Shown piece after piece: positions 45,315 to 58,839 of a DNA stretch of 64,000 nt (position 1 is its first letter; every line of letters begins with the position of its first letter). The DNA lies in NCBI RefSeq assembly GCF_963576675.1, contig NC_088911.1, forward strand, positions 62,147,756 to 62,211,755, read 5' to 3'. The DNA is from Euphorbia lathyris. Lineage: Eukaryota > Streptophyta > Magnoliopsida > Malpighiales > Euphorbiaceae. The position numbers and the translations under genes were made by a program. The notes below the pieces were generated by a model. That model was not told the origin of the DNA, did no database searches, and saw nothing but the letters and a program-made list of their open reading frames with translations.

Positions 45315-46620
45315 TTACACTGTCTTTTCTTTTCTTTTGGCTCAAAAACAAACGGGGCTTATTTTAAGATTGCCCTTGCTTTGGTTTGTACAATATAATT
45401 TCTGGAGGGAGAGGGATCCTTAGTACCTTATTATTATTAGTCGTAGGGTAGGGGTCCTTGAAGATGGGCTGAGGTGGACTCTAACCACCCGCCACTAGTA
45501 TTGTATCGCTTTATTAAGCTGATTGTATTGTATTGTAATCTTTTCTTTTCTTTTCTTTTCAGTACAAATAATGAATTCAAAGAATGGTACAAACAAAACC
45601 TCGTCAGCTTCTATTCTAACGTCAAATACTTCATAATTGCCGAATCAGCACTCACCCACTACTTATGTATTCCAATAACTTTTTTTTTTTTTTTTTATAT
45701 AACAAATTAACATCCGTATTTCTACTAATAAATGACAAATGTAACTATCCACAAAATCACTTCATTTTCAACACTGTTACTTTTGTTGGGAATGATTCCA
45801 CTCTCACAACCAAGTTAATGACATAAGAGAATATACCCCTTTCTTGGAGGTCTTAGGTGCAATTGGACCAGCTTTGAATAGGTGGAACATCACCTTACTG
45901 TCATCTCATCTCATATGGGACTCCAAAACTCCCTTTGATTGGGTTTCAATCTACTGGGGATTATCTCGAAATCGTTGCTTTGTATTTTTGTTGTCATTCA
46001 TTCTATTCGTATATTTTGTCATCACCGTATTCAAAAGTTTCAATTTTTGTACTCCAATACATATTATAATATATAAGAGTTTAGATTATTAATTAATTGA
46101 GCATTATAACTATATTATTAGGAGGTTTAAAAAAAAAATAACTATATTATTAGGTTTAATTTAATATTTTAACTGTAAATTAAATTTTTTTAGATAAATT
46201 TAAAAGGACAAATTTAGGTATGGAGCTTTTCACGAGATGGTCCGTAAGCACCATTTCATTATGTGTAGACGTTTAGGGATGCATTAGACGGGTAATTCTA
46301 AAGTCAGATGAAGTTCGTCCGATTTTACTATGATTAGCCGAGCAATATCCAGAAGAATATTTCTAATCAGAAAGTTTTTAATGACTAATGAGCATTATTC
46401 GAAGAAAAATTTATTGATTAATCTGACTTTTGCTCAAACAGTACGAAAACAAAAGTTTTACATTAACACTAGGAAAAATAAAATTAAACAGGAGAATGAA
46501 TAAGAAAATAATATGAGTGGCTAAATGCACTTTGTATAAGTTACAATATATTAAATAACTTACTAGTTCTTCCAAAAAAACTTCCTAGTTATTAGTAAAA
46601 TTAATAATTATATATATTAG
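45315..46620. other. expansin 3' region and intergenic sequence
   Basis: The first few hundred bases are likely 3' untranslated region, with a CTTTT microsatellite near 45541-45560. The remainder is AT-rich, with a duplicated ATAACTATATTATTAGG near 46105-46155. No gene is supported. Confidence 0.55.
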
Positions 46621-46656
46621 TATTTTTTTTTTTTTTGACAACCAATGAAGCATATA

Positions 46657-49600
46657 TTAAGAATCAAAAAGAAGCATATTACAAATAAAATCAGGGGGTA
46701 CAGAAAACCACTCACCCCGATGTAAAGGTAAAATACTACTTCTAGGTAACAAATGAGCAACAGAATTTGTAGAACGACAGACAAAACGAATAGAGCAATT
46801 AAAAAGCTCGTTCAATGAAAAATGACAATCATTTGCTAAGACGTTAAAAGGAGATGAAACCTCTAACGGGCGGGCCATAGACTGAACCACGATCAAAGAA
46901 TCTGATTCAATGATTACATCCTTCCATCCGCGGTCTTTGATCCAACTAAGAGCTTCACGGACCGATAGCGCTTCAATGAACGATGCATCTTGATAATTCT
47001 GTAAGATACCATTTTTAGCTGCAACAAACCGGCCCAACTCATCCCGAACGATACACCCAAACCCAGCCACATTCTCGTTCGCAAATGACGCACCATCCAC
47101 ATTTAGTTTTAGAAAGCCTGTTGGAGGACGCTGCCACACCGTCGGGCTTGGCACAGCCGGACAGCCTGAAGGAGAACCCGATGCCTGCGCTTTCTTCCAT
47201 GCCTGTAGAAAAGAACCGGCCGAATGGTACAGGATCGAGGCGTGTGAATCTTTTCGATTCCACACAACGTCGTTTCTATAACACCAAATAATCCACCATA
47301 AAACCGCTACAAGCTCAACAAGCTCCACCGGTTTAGAAAAGATCCAGCCCCAATAATCAAAAATATTATGAAATTGGGTTCCCACATCCCCAATAGGCGA
47401 GAGAGTCCAAATAGCTCGAGCCATAGTACATTTGAGAAAATGTGATAAGAATCTTCCATTGCCCCATGACAGAGCTCACATAAATCTGAGATAGGGACCC
47501 TCCGGGCTTTCAGCGCAACTTTAGAAGGGAAACAGCTAGCAAGAACCCGCCAAATAAGGTTCTTAACTTTAGGGGGCACTTTAAGATTCCAAACTTTATT
47601 CCAAACTGGAGAATCAATGAACCAATTTGTTCCAAATCCAGCCATAAGCTTTCAGTACCCACTTTTAACTGTATATTTGCCCCGTCGGTCATCCTTCCAG
47701 TACCACCCATCATGATCAATCCGATTAGATAAGGGGATGCGAAGAATAAGTTCTGCATCCCGAGAGACAAAAATGCCCGAAACTAACCCAACATCCCATG
47801 ACCGCCGACCCTCCTCCATAAGATCAACCGCCACTTCCACCCCTAAACCATCCAATTTTTCACTTTCAATATATGGAAAATGATCATCAGGGAGACACGG
47901 GTCATCCCAAATCCGGACCTCACCACCCGCCCCTACAAACCTGCGAATACCAGACTTTAACAACTCTTGAGCACCCATAATACTACGCCAGATAAAGCTA
48001 TGCCCATCAGATAACGATGCATCAAGAAAAGAGCTATTCGGATAATAAAGAGCTTTAAAAACTCGTGCTACAAGAGACTCAAGATTTGAGCTAAGTCGCC
48101 ACCCTTGTTTAGCTAATAAAGCTAAGTTGAAATTGTGCAACTTTCTGAACCCCATCCCACCAAATTTTTTAGGGCAGCACGGCTTATCCCACGATTTCCA
48201 ATGTAAACTACCTTTACCTGAATTATCCGATCCCCACCAAAAAGAATTCATCAACTTCTCTAGATCATCACAGATATTCATAGGAAATAGGAAGAGACTC
48301 ATAGCATAAGTAGGGAGCGCCTGCACAACAGATTTGATCATAATCTCCTTTCCTGCTCTTGATAGAAATCTGGCTTTCCAACTCTTTAATCTAGACCGCA
48401 CCATGTCCTCAGCAAAACCAAAAACATGTGACCTATTCCTTCCTACCACCGAAGGTAGACCTAGATACTTATCCGGGAGGGCTACAGTAGAAACGCCCAA
48501 GATATTACTTGTATCTGCACACCCACCATCTGGGCAGTTTCGACTGAATGATATAGAGGATTTTGATAAATTTATTTTCTGACCAGAAGCACACTCATAG
48601 TCATTTAGGGCTTGTTTAATTGCTAAAGCTTCTGATCGATTGGCTCCAAAGAAGAAGTAACTATCATCTGCAAAGAATAGATGAGAGATTGCTGGCGCTT
48701 GGTCCGCAACAACACAACCTTGGATCCGACCCTCTGACTCCAGCCGAGATAAGTAGAGAGAGAGACCCTCCGCACAGATAATAAAAAGGTATGGTGACAG
48801 CGGATCCCCTTGACGGAGTCCCCTCTGTGGAACAATAGGGCCCACTACATGCTTCCCATGGACAACCCTATATTTAACCTTTGTAACGCACTGCATTAAA
48901 AGGTTAACAAAGCTTGATGGGAAACCAAGATTCAATAACATCTCCTGAAGAAATCTCCATTCCACCCTGTCATATGCTTTAGACATATCAAGCTTAAGAG
49001 CAGCCATACCACTTGAAACCCTTCTAGTCCTCTGATGGAGATAATGATTTACCTCAAATGCCAGCATAACATTATCAGTGATTAGTCTGCCTGGGATAAA
49101 GGCACTCTGGGATGGAGATATAAGAACATGAAGGACTTTCTTTAACCGATTAGCTAAAACTTTAGCAACAATTTTGTATATCACATTACAAAGAGCTATC
49201 GGTCTCAAGTCAGAAACCATCTCAGGTTTTGATTTCTTAGGGATTAATACAATATTAGTTTCATGAATCCCATCAGGCAACACTCCAGAATTTAACCATA
49301 ACAAGCAAGCTTCAGTAACATGACCTCCTACAACATCCCAAAATTTCTGATAAAAACCGGGGTTAAAACCATCAGGACCAGGGCTTTTGTCCGGGTGCAT
49401 TGAAAACAATGCTTCTTTAATTTCCACATCATTAAAAACACCACAGAGCATATCAAAATTTTCCACAGATAGCTTCGGCTCCACATTTTCAATAATAGGA
49501 CCCAAAACACAACCATTCGAGGTAAAAAGCTGGGAAAAATAAGAGAGAATAACAGAATCCAAACCTGCACCCCAGCTGCGCCATTGTCCATCAGCATCAC

Positions 49601-50714
49601 GAAGCCTCTCAAATCTATTCTTCTTCCTCCTATTATTAGCAGCTGCATGAAAAAATTTTGAATTCATATCACCGCCAGCCAGCCACAGTTTTTTTCCTCT
49701 TTGCTTCCAATACAATTCCTGTTGATACAGGATATTTTCCAGCTTTTCCCGAGCTTCTATGAGTAACGCCTGATCAGCCCCGTTGACGCGATTCTGCAGC
49801 CTTTTAATCTCAGCTCGACAATCTACAAGTTTGGAAGAAAACCGACTGCGCAGCTCGGTTCCCCACTGATACAGTGCCTGCCCGCACTGCTCCAGTCGAA
49901 CCAAAATGTCAGCCGAGCCATTCACATTCCAGGAGCTTACAATCCGATCACGACAATCAGGTTCTTGAGTCCAGGCAGCTTCGAATCGTAACCGGCGAAC
50001 AAACACCTCTTCACTAGAGGTCGGACAAAGCACAAGAGCTGAATGGTCAGAGGCTGATGCTTCCTCATTAATAATTTTGGCCGAAGGAAACAATTGAAAC
50101 CAACTGGATGACGCTAATCCCCGATCTAACTTCTCTTCAACAAAATTATGACAGCCTCTGCTCTTTTCCCAAGTAAACGCATGCCCAATTATAGGGACCT
50201 CGAACAGATTACATTGCTCAATCACATCAGAAAAACCATTAATTAAATTAGGTGGGTGTTTGCGACCACCACTCTTCTCACTCTGTAAAGCCAAGTCATT
50301 AAAGTCTCCAATAATTACCCAAGGCAAAGAATGATTACTACACAAATCCCGGATCATCTCCCAAGAAGCTGACCTTCTAGAGCGCTCAGGAAAACCATAA
50401 AAACCGATTAATCGATACTCCGGCAAACCCAGTAAAGAGACTTTGACATCAATAAAATTTCTAGAAGCACGTAGCAAACTGACTGAACCATTAATTATCC
50501 AAAGTAAAGCCAACCCCCCACCTTGGTTAATAGGATCAATGAAAAAGAGACCAGAATAAGAAAGACTACGCTTTATTACCTCAACTTTCTCACGGTTGCA
50601 TTTCACCTCCATCAGAAAAATAAAGTCGGGCTTGAACCTAGCAACTAAGTTCTTTAACATACGAACTGTTCGAGGGTTGCCCATACCTCGACAGTTCCAG
50701 CTTAACGTACTCAT
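46657..50714 (-). pseudogene. LINE ORF2: endonuclease, reverse transcriptase, RNase H (one stop, one frameshift)
   Basis: Starts MSTLSWNCRGMGNPRTV, the apurinic-type endonuclease N-terminus, followed by FLMEVKC, VIIGDFND and ASASDHSALVL. The RT has HPDKSPGPDGFNPGFYQKFW, LRPIALCNVIYKIVAKVLAN, SAFIPGRLITDNV, KLDMSKAYDRVEW, GLRQGDPLSPYLF and the catalytic SHLFFADDSYFF. After 1020 codons a TGA at 47652 interrupts GY-KL. The frame continues through the zf-RVT part (VWNLKVPPKVKNLIWRVLAS, CELCHG) until a frameshift near 47430. It then resumes from 47424 with an RNase H domain (LKLNVDGASF, VIIESDSLIVVQSM, STNSVAHLL) to the stop at 46657. It would perform target-primed reverse transcription. Confidence 0.93.
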
Positions 50715-50977
50715 TCTCCTCGGCGGGTCTGGTCTCCAGAGCCCGCCTGCTGTAAGTTTTTTGAACCAGTCACCAATGGTGTTGTATCCATCACCATATC
50801 AGAGGTTTTATCCTCAAGTACCTCTTTTTTTCTTCTCCTCTTTGTCTCCATTACAACCATGCTATTCTTCTTGTCTCCTTGCTTTGAGACAGTCCCTTTA
50901 TTATTTTCAAATAAGGAAACAGTATTCATTACTGTCATTGCTCCAACTCCTTGTTTCATAATCCCTCTAATAGGACT

Positions 50978-51799
50978 TTATGGGGCCGCAATAATTTCCA
51001 TCGGACGAGCAGTTTCAGGTGGCTTTGTCAAGAGCCACTTCGACTGCGGTGGGGGCTGCAACCTGCGGGGCAGAGCACGTAGTTCGACCGAGAATGTCCG
51101 TATGACAGTAGCCGGATCAGGCACTTCAAGCAATTTCAGACAAAATCTCTCAGTATGCCCTAAACAACCACAGAAGAAACAGAATATAGGCAGACGTTCA
51201 TATTTGAACGTAATGGTTTGCGGAGTCTCACCCGCTCTGCTGATAGGCATGGAAGCACACAAGCTTTTCCGAACATCAAGAGAAACCCTAACCCTCATAT
51301 ACGATCTGCCGACGCCATTGAAATTGTTCGGATCCGATTCAACGAAACTCCCTAAAGTATTTCCAATCAATACAGCCACCCTCTCTGACATAAAACCACT
51401 CGGCAAATTATGGACTTGAACCCACATTTCCGTATGCATTAGTTCTTCATCACCATGTACAACATCCCCTTCAAGTTTCTGCATGATTAAAAGATGTTGG
51501 TCAAAAGTCCAAGGGCCTCCTTTTAAGATCCGTTCACGCTCCCATGGATGATATAGATCAAACCGAAACAGGTTAGGACCCAATGGTTCCACCGTCAAAC
51601 CCTTTGCCGGCTGCCAGATATCAGCCAAAACACTCGGCATTTTTTGGGTCTTTATAATCCTCTCCGTCAAAAAACGCCCAAGAAAGCTCCAACGTTGAAT
51701 CGGCGCCGTTTGTACCACATCATCTGCTTCAATCACAAGTCCCAACTGCAGATTTCTTTCCACCCCATCAACCATATCATTATTATTTGAAGACGCCAT
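50978..51799 (-). CDS. LINE ORF1: DUF4283-type RNA-binding protein with CCHC knuckle
   Basis: An intact 273-codon frame begins MASSNNNDMVDGVERNL. The first two thirds resemble the DUF4283 domain (RWSFLGRFLTERIIKTQKM, FDLYHPWERERILKGGPWTF, LLIMQKLEGD, WVQVHNLPSGFMSE). It is followed by the linker FKYERLPIFCFFCGCLGHTE, containing the zinc knuckle CFFCGCLGHTERFC. This arrangement is typical of ORF1 in plant LINEs, where the protein binds element RNA. It ends 263 bp before the ORF2 start on the same strand. It is complete, but the element's ORF2 is damaged. Confidence 0.88.
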   Translation of the reverse strand: MASSNNNDMVDGVERNLQLGLVIEADDVVQTAPIQRWSFLGRFLTERIIKTQKMPSVLADIWQPAKGLTVEPLGPNLFRFDLYHPWERERILKGGPWTFDQHLLIMQKLEGDVVHGDEELMHTEMWVQVHNLPSGFMSERVAVLIGNTLGSFVESDPNNFNGVGRSYMRVRVSLDVRKSLCASMPISRAGETPQTITFKYERLPIFCFFCGCLGHTERFCLKLLEVPDPATVIRTFSVELRALPRRLQPPPQSKWLLTKPPETARPMEIIAAP

Positions 51800-52563
51800 T
51801 GAAATGAATACAACGACGGGATCGGAAAGCAGGAAGAAATTACAATAAAATTGACCGGTAAGATACTCAAATCCTAACCCTACAACTCCTCATACGGGAG
51901 AGATTCTTAAAACTTATTCTTAACACTTACTGTAAAAATAAACTTTTTCAATACCCACTCAGAAATGAAATAAATCCCTTTTTATCTTTTTACATGTACC
52001 AAAATTTAATATAATTATTGTTCTTTTCCATGTTCAAGATCAACTCAAAATAATTAATTTCAAAAGAGCTGCAGCTTCTCGACTACGGATCGGACCGGTA
52101 CCGGAGCAGAACCGCGAGCCAACAGAGAGGAGAACGGCGGCAGGGGAACAACCACATACGCGAACTTAACGGCGACAAGGAAAGAACACACAGGTCCACG
52201 GTCTAAAGAAAAGAGAACGGCGGTGAATAACCTTCACGATTCCAGATCTGAACAGCGCCGTACAGATCTGCGAAACTAAGTGAGTATACGGCGGCGGATG
52301 AGAGAACAGATCCGTGAACCTAATCGAGGAGACGACGGCAAGAAGGGAGCGGCGGCGGAGAATTACAAAACCCTATCAAAACCATTCTTTTCCTCTGTTG
52401 CGATTTATTATTCCGGTTACTATTGTCTGAATCTAGGTGGGGAGACGACGACGGAGAGAGCGGCGGCAGGCGGGAGTTCAGATTCGCGGAACTAATTGAG
52501 GGGGCAATGGCAAGAGGGTAGCGGCGGCTGAACATAATAGAACCCTAGCACATCGTTAGCTAT
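51800..52563 (-). other. GC-rich 5' leader of the LINE
   Basis: Between the ORF1 start and the proposed 5' end lies sequence with many CGGCGG units. There are two or more diverged copies of a block reading (plus strand) GGAGACGACGGCAAGAAGGG, AGCGGCGGC, then AACCCTA (around 52330-52380 and 52440-52550). In element orientation it starts near CTAGGGTTC. It probably holds the internal promoter. No protein is supported. Confidence 0.55.
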
Positions 52564-52584
52564 TAAAATTAATTTTTATATTAG

Positions 52585-55500
52585 TAATTTATTTATATTA
52601 TATATTACATGCATAATCGAATGTGATAATTATAAGTATATATAATATGACTAATGGTATATTAGGAATTTTTGCGGGGATTTTTCAAATTGCTACAGAA
52701 ATTTATTAGGGGATGATGTGGGAATCTCTATGTTTCGGGAATAATATCTCCGCGTCCAACCGCTCCAATTTCGGAGTAAAATGTTGCTCGTTCCTATCAT
52801 CATCCCTAAAAAATTCAAGGATTCTTTATCTTATTTGATTCATATTCCTACGGGTTTTAGAGAATCTTTGTGTCATTGCCACTCTTACAAATTGTTAAGT
52901 TGTCCTTAGAACTAATGGTTAAGAGTGGTCATAATTATTGAACAAAGAGCGGTTAAACTTTCTGCTGCTCGTGGTCTAATTATTTTTGCAAGCAAAGATT
53001 AGCGATAACAATGGGTAAGGTCATGTGTGATCTTGAGCCCTTACTTTGAATGATCCATGTGGCTCCGATAATTACTGTTGAGGCGGGAGCGTCTGATTGG
53101 TCCACATGTATCATGACGAATTGTCTGATACCAGTTATCCTCCCACTCTAAGTCTATGAACAGCATCCTTTAGGACTTCATTAATTTTATAGAATCACCA
53201 AAAGTCGAATCCTTCGAGATGTTGCATGTGCTAGAGCCAAAGGTAGTCTTCAGTTAGCAATAAGCTTCATTTTTTTTATCGGACAAACTTACCTTTCGAT
53301 TGAGTTGATATGTTTTCTATCAATGTCTAGTACATTCTTTTAATTATTTGAGTGCCCGTCAAGTTAAAAACTCATTTTCTCTTATAATTGAATTAGATAA
53401 CAAAAGGACAACGCATATTTGGGACGATTTTCAAAGTGTAGCTTTTGATCATCGCTTTCCAGCTAACTCACATGAGGCAATGGTTTATTGTTATACACCA
53501 TGGAAAAGCTGAGACTGTGCATTGGCTTTCTAGTTGTGATTCAATTACGCGGGAAAAGACCGAAGACGACTAATAACCCCTTTCTCGTAATATAAACATT
53601 ATTGAATTCATGGGCAGTTGTAACTCCGTTAAATAGTCTATCTTACCATTAGTTGTAGAATTGATATGACATCCATGTTGGATTTTATCTTACTTTCAAT
53701 GTTTTTTTTGGATGCACATAATATCATTTGAACACGACTAAAATTTGATCTAATTAGGTGAAATTGACTAAAATTCATCGAAAAGAAAAAGCAATGTAGG
53801 ACCAATTTGATATAATTAAATGAAGAAAAAACAGCTAAAATTAGGTGAAATTGGTCTAAAAAATACAAGCAAGAAAAAGCAATGTATGTATATGTGCAAT
53901 CTGATATAATTAAATCAAGAAAAAAAAAAAGAGTAACAATGGCGAAGGAAATAAAACGGATAATTATTGAAATATTAATTCCAATCTTTTATAAAATTAC
54001 ATTTAAACGTATATAAATGCAGTTTCACAAAATTTAAGCTCATGTGAAATTAGTTAGGTTCTCTGAAATGGAGAGGTAAATTGAAAAAGAAACAAGAAAA
54101 CACACCAGAATTCAATGTCCAGAAGTGGCAAATTCTCCATTTTATAACAATAAAGGGACCGATGTGTTCAAATAAAACATTATGGGGATCGGATTGTAAA
54201 AATAGCGAGGCTAAAGGACCTCGAATCGAAATGCTTCAATCCTTGTAATCTTTCTGAGTTTAATTTTTCTGTAAACAGAGGGAGGGAGCTCTCAGAATTT
54301 TATTATCTTACTTTTCTTAGCATTTGAGGCAATCAAGTTTATTTACATTTGATCATTACTTTCAATTTATATATATATATGGTTTTGAATTTACAGCTGA
54401 GGACACACTGAAGAAGGACAAGGGTGGCATTAAGTAACCTTGTCACCAAAAACAAAAACAATCGGCAAAAACCTATATATAGTTGGTATACAGAAGAAGA
54501 AGAAACTGTAATATGTCAAAAGCGATGCCTCATTTCAGATACCCTCAGGCACCATTTTTCTTTCTAACAATTGGGAATTTCCTATCACCATGTTATCATG
54601 CCATACTTATATTTATATATGTATTTTTCGTATAAATTCTCAATGGCTGCACCTCATATTTTTGCATTGGCTAAAAACCCAATCACAAATTCGGCAGCAT
54701 CATTCCGTTGGATGCATTATCTCCTTTTGAATAGACAATATCATCATTCTGCAACTTCAGTTTGGTTGCTGTCCCCAACAGTTTAAAATGCTCGTTAGTT
54801 ACTACAAACATATGCACAACATCTACACTGGAAAACTGATATCCATATCTCACATTCCATACAATGATCAAAATGGTGTAAGCAAATCATCATTTCAAAA
54901 CTATGCAATAATTCTATGTATAGATATTACTCTAAAACAAAGAATCCACATATATCGTATATAGGACATTTGTAAGTCGGGCCAATATTACACCATTGTA
55001 CACCGTTATGTTAGATAAGAGACGGTTTTGTGCTTGGCTCAAGTTAAGTTTCCTAGATAAATCAGACTGCATTATAGATTACAAGATTAAGACCACAAGT
55101 TGTCTTGTCGCGCATCTAATCACATGTAACCCTTAAGACTGTCTGGAGTCCCATTAAGCTGAATTACATTACAAATGAAGTAGTAAACTATAACTATTAC
55201 TTAGCACTTTAATTAATTCCCCATTCTTAAGTTTTTTATTTCAAAAGTCCAATGAATGACTAAAAATTAATTTATATATATTATCATTAATATACAAGTA
55301 TATTTATCATTTTATGAGCAAAATTGGATCAAACTTCGTATGAATACAAACAGTTATATTAAGTAAATTTTAGTTGAGCAAGTGACTGCTAAATATGTAT
55401 GATTTATAATTTCATTGGTCGTTTAACTTTTTTTCACTTTGATTTCTAAGCTTGTAATAGAAAATAGTTATGGACACTTATTATCTTAATTTTTTCAGAA

Positions 55501-56189
55501 TATTTTTTTTTTGTTGATGGATGATAATTATTAGATTTCCAATATATAAAATACAAGGTTTATGTTAAATATGTGTAGTTGAATTTATTTCTTTTTTGTG
55601 TGTTAAATGAATTGTAATTTTGATTAATGTCTTTTAGTTATTGTTTGCACCATAATTTAATTTTTTGGCACTTATATATTTTTAATATATTAATTGGTCC
55701 AATAGTTATATATGCATGTTTGAAAATTTGAATATCGCAATTTGGAGACCAATCTTGAGAATTATATTTATTTTTAATTTTAGACAATGTATTTTATTAA
55801 TAATTTATTTTCATTTAGACTATATGTTTATAAAGCTAGTTTTAAATAACTTATTACGTTTGTGACTTGTGATTTTATGTTACTATGTCATTGTATTAAT
55901 TTATGATTTTTTTAATAATTATATGTCCTTTAACTAATAAAACATTATAGAATATAATTTATATTTTTGTGTATTAATTAATGGATGAACAGCAAAATAA
56001 AAGGTTAGCTGAGCGAAATAATTGGTTAACCGAATATAATGCACTAGTATAAGGTTAGTGTTTTCTATAAACTGAAAAAATAGTTAACCGACTGAATTAG
56101 TTTAATGGAATGCTTAACCGATCTCGCAGCCTACTTCTGAATTTTGCAGTTATATATGAGGGAAAGAAATGCAAAACCAAAAGAAACAA
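52585..56189. other. intergenic, no gene seen
   Basis: AT-rich sequence downstream of the MADS gene. A short stretch near 53470-53560 reads like the end of a LINE RNase H but is too short and broken to claim. The part nearest 56190 may contain a last, unrecognised exon or the 3' untranslated region of the MADS gene. Confidence 0.55.
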
Positions 56190-58805
56190 TTATGCAATGA
56201 AAACCAGAAAAAATATGGTTGAACTAACCCGGGAAAACAAATGCTCATCAAACATGGTAATGCCACATGGTCCTGATGATGAAGCCCAACTACCAGGGGT
56301 AGTGTCATAACCAGCTTTAGAGGTTTCAAAACTTCCATTGACAGGAAAATCCACAGGGCTTTCTTGTTGGTTCAGCTCGGCTGCTGATTGGTATTTTGGA
56401 TCATTCAGCACATTGAGATTGTATGGCAAGTAAGGATAATGCCCAGCTAATTGCAATCTCAGCGATGCGGTTCCATTTAATTCATTCAGAATACCATTCA
56501 CACCTGTTTCTTGACTAGAATTAGAAAGCTCAGAACTTTTTCCTGTGCCGAAGTAACCAGAGTAACTGCCAAAGGAGGAACTTGCAGAACATTCGACATC
56601 CCTAAAAGGGGGAACAAATTGATTTGTTGGGTTGAGAATACATGACAAGAGCACATTCTCTAAAATAGTAATAATAAAACAGCCATCCTTTTGTACTCCC
56701 TCAAAATGAGAATTGGCATTCAATACATAGATTTTAGACAGTCTATATTGCTTGGTGGCCATTTGGTAAAATTAAATGACTTGTTTCAAAGGCCTACTCA
56801 CCTATGAGGAAGTAGATTTGGATCCTCTGGTAACACAATCGGTTGACTGTCATTATTAGTAATCCAAGGCATGGGTGGCAGCTGTTGTTCAGTGGCCATT
56901 CTGAATGGTACATGCATGCCATTTTGGAACTGCAAATAATGCTATCTTCTAATAAGCAACAAGGAAAGTCATTGCTGAAATATTGAGTTCCATCATACCT
57001 GATTATTACATTCTAGTGACATGAATTGCTGTTTTCCAAGATATTCCTGGCAATAGTAAGTCAAATTTGTTACTAAATATGGTAGCAATAATGGTAAATG
57101 AATATTTCCAGTTGTATTGTAAATCTGTGTGCTGGATCTTGTTAATTCAAAAAAAATATTACAACAATGAGCTTTATTTTTCACTTGGGCTCTTGATTAA
57201 AATCCGACAACTTTTTGTACCTTGCAAGTTTAACTTTATTATTTCTTTTGTACTTTCACTGAAGAGCTTTTGTTTTAATTAAAGATTGATTAAGATATTT
57301 AAACATCTCCGAGCTCCTTAATGAAGAGCTTCCAATTTTAATTAAAATTATACTAAGATATTTAAACATCTTCAGGCTCCTCAATCTCTTCTTATTCATT
57401 TCGTAAAAAAAAAAGATGGTTAGACTTTCAGGCACTAAATTCATCTGAACAGAGCATATCTTTACATTCATTTATTTTTTCACATATGATAGTCTAATAA
57501 TCATTCTAGCAATGAATGAACTTAAATTCACTTAATCCAAGCTATAATGACAGGAATGATTGACATACCTTATGAGCTTGAATTTGATTAAGCGATTCCC
57601 TGATTGAATTTTCCAGTTGCCACAGATGTTCTACGTTATTGACCTTATCTGGATTCGTCCAACAGCTGGAGAAACTCAAAGAAGTTATCAAATTAGCATA
57701 GGGTAGTAGTTTGGTTCTTTTAAGTTGCAGTTCAAATACATGAAACAAGAAAAGAGACTAATTATGCAGCAAAAGAGTTGTGCATGTTCACCTCAGTCTC
57801 TTATGCGCTTCAGAAAGTTGATTTTGCAGTAACCTTGATTGGTTTGTTAGATCCTGAACAATGCAATTTCAAACATGTAACTGGCTTATATATAGGAGTT
57901 TCAAGATATGTAATGTCTTTACTGTTTGAGGCCATACCTCTATTGTTTGAGAACTGAAAAGAAAAGAAAAAAACAGAAATAATGATGTTTTTTAGTACAT
58001 ATACTTGGCAAAATACAGTCCCCCAAAAAGCTATTTAATAATGTATTTGCACAAAGTATTTACCTTGAGCCCAGAAATTCAGGTATGTTAACATCATGAT
58101 CCAACTTCTTAAAAGTTTTTTTTAGTGCCTAGACTCTCAAATAGAACAAAAAGTCCCGTTAGCAACAATAATTGAATAAAGAAAAGTAAAACAGCCAAGT
58201 GATGATAAGTGAAAGGAAGTCAAAGATTAAATGGAAAATGATTGTAAGGACTTACTTCAAGGCTTTCTAACTTCCTGTTGAAATCAAATGAAATAGGTAT
58301 TAGATTTTAATTGGATAGAACTAGAATAGAAAATGATTAAGCAAGTATAATTTACCTCTTTGCCCTTTCTTGAGGCGTTAATTGAGCAAATTTTGCAATT
58401 ACTTCTTCAATACTGCTGAAATTACTCAAAATAATAAGAAAACTTTTCTTTTAAGAAAATTGTCAATAAGGTTAAGAAAATACAGTTCAGTCAATGGTAG
58501 AATGCTCCATAACATTACTATACTTGTCTTGTCAACCGAATGCATTAATATGTGATATGACAAATGAACCACATTATGCTCTTATTATTCAATTAAAAAA
58601 AAAAGCATGTAGCAGAGTACCTCCGTTTCCCTTTGCATATTGAAGGCTTGCCGCTTGGAGAGAACATGAGAAGGACAATATCTATTTCACACAGAATAGA
58701 TAACTCCTTAGCCTTCTTCATGATGCCGTGTTTCCTTTTGCCATACGTCGCTTGACGCCCATTTATGTTCTCCAACTTCTTAATCTTTAGCTTAACCCTA
58801 CCCAT
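56190..58805 (-). CDS. MIKC*-type MADS-box transcription factor, AGL30/AGL65-like
   Basis: Ten coding exons on the minus strand: 58805-58621, 58415-58356, 58274-58256, 58128-58064, 57953-57938, 57853-57792, 57665-57569, 57046-56999, 56929-56802 and 56601-56190. All junctions are GT-AG and in frame, giving 363 residues. The MADS domain starts MGRVKLKIKKLENINGRQAT and contains KRKHGIMKKAKELSILC and IVLLMFSPSGKPS. Then come SSIEEVIAKFAQLTPQERAK, the keratin-like region (LKKTFKKLDHDVNIPEFLGS, LTNQSRLLQNQLSEAHKRL, CWTNPDKVNNVEHL, NSIRESLNQIQAHK) and a C-terminal part with DVECSAS, GYFGTGKSS and GPCGITMFDEHLF. The pattern matches the AGL30/AGL65 group, which acts in pollen as MIKC* heterodimers (family knowledge). 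A TGTAG acceptor just before the ATG suggests a 5' UTR intron. The last exon may instead splice at GTTAGT (56228), adding an unseen exon. Confidence 0.92.
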
Positions 58806-58839
58806 CCTACACATTTACCAACCATTCAACTCAGCACTT

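Larger units (their letters stand above)
46621..52563 (-). mobile_element. near full-length LINE (plant L1-type)
   Basis: On the minus strand are a GC-rich 5' leader, ORF1, ORF2 (endonuclease, RT, zinc-binding region, RNase H) and a poly(A) tail, seen as a T-run at 46622-46636 on plus. Sequence before the T-run (TAAAATTAAT...ATATTAGTA, 46596-46621) resembles that at 52563-52586 (TAAAATTAAT...ATATTAGTA). This suggests a diverged target duplication and places the 5' end near 52563. Only one stop and one frameshift were found in ORF2, so the insertion is fairly recent. Confidence 0.88.

Noticed and set aside
53030..53560. Possible LINE RNase H remnant
   Set aside because: A few residues (TVHWLSSCDS) look familiar but the frame is broken throughout and no neighbouring LINE domain supports it.
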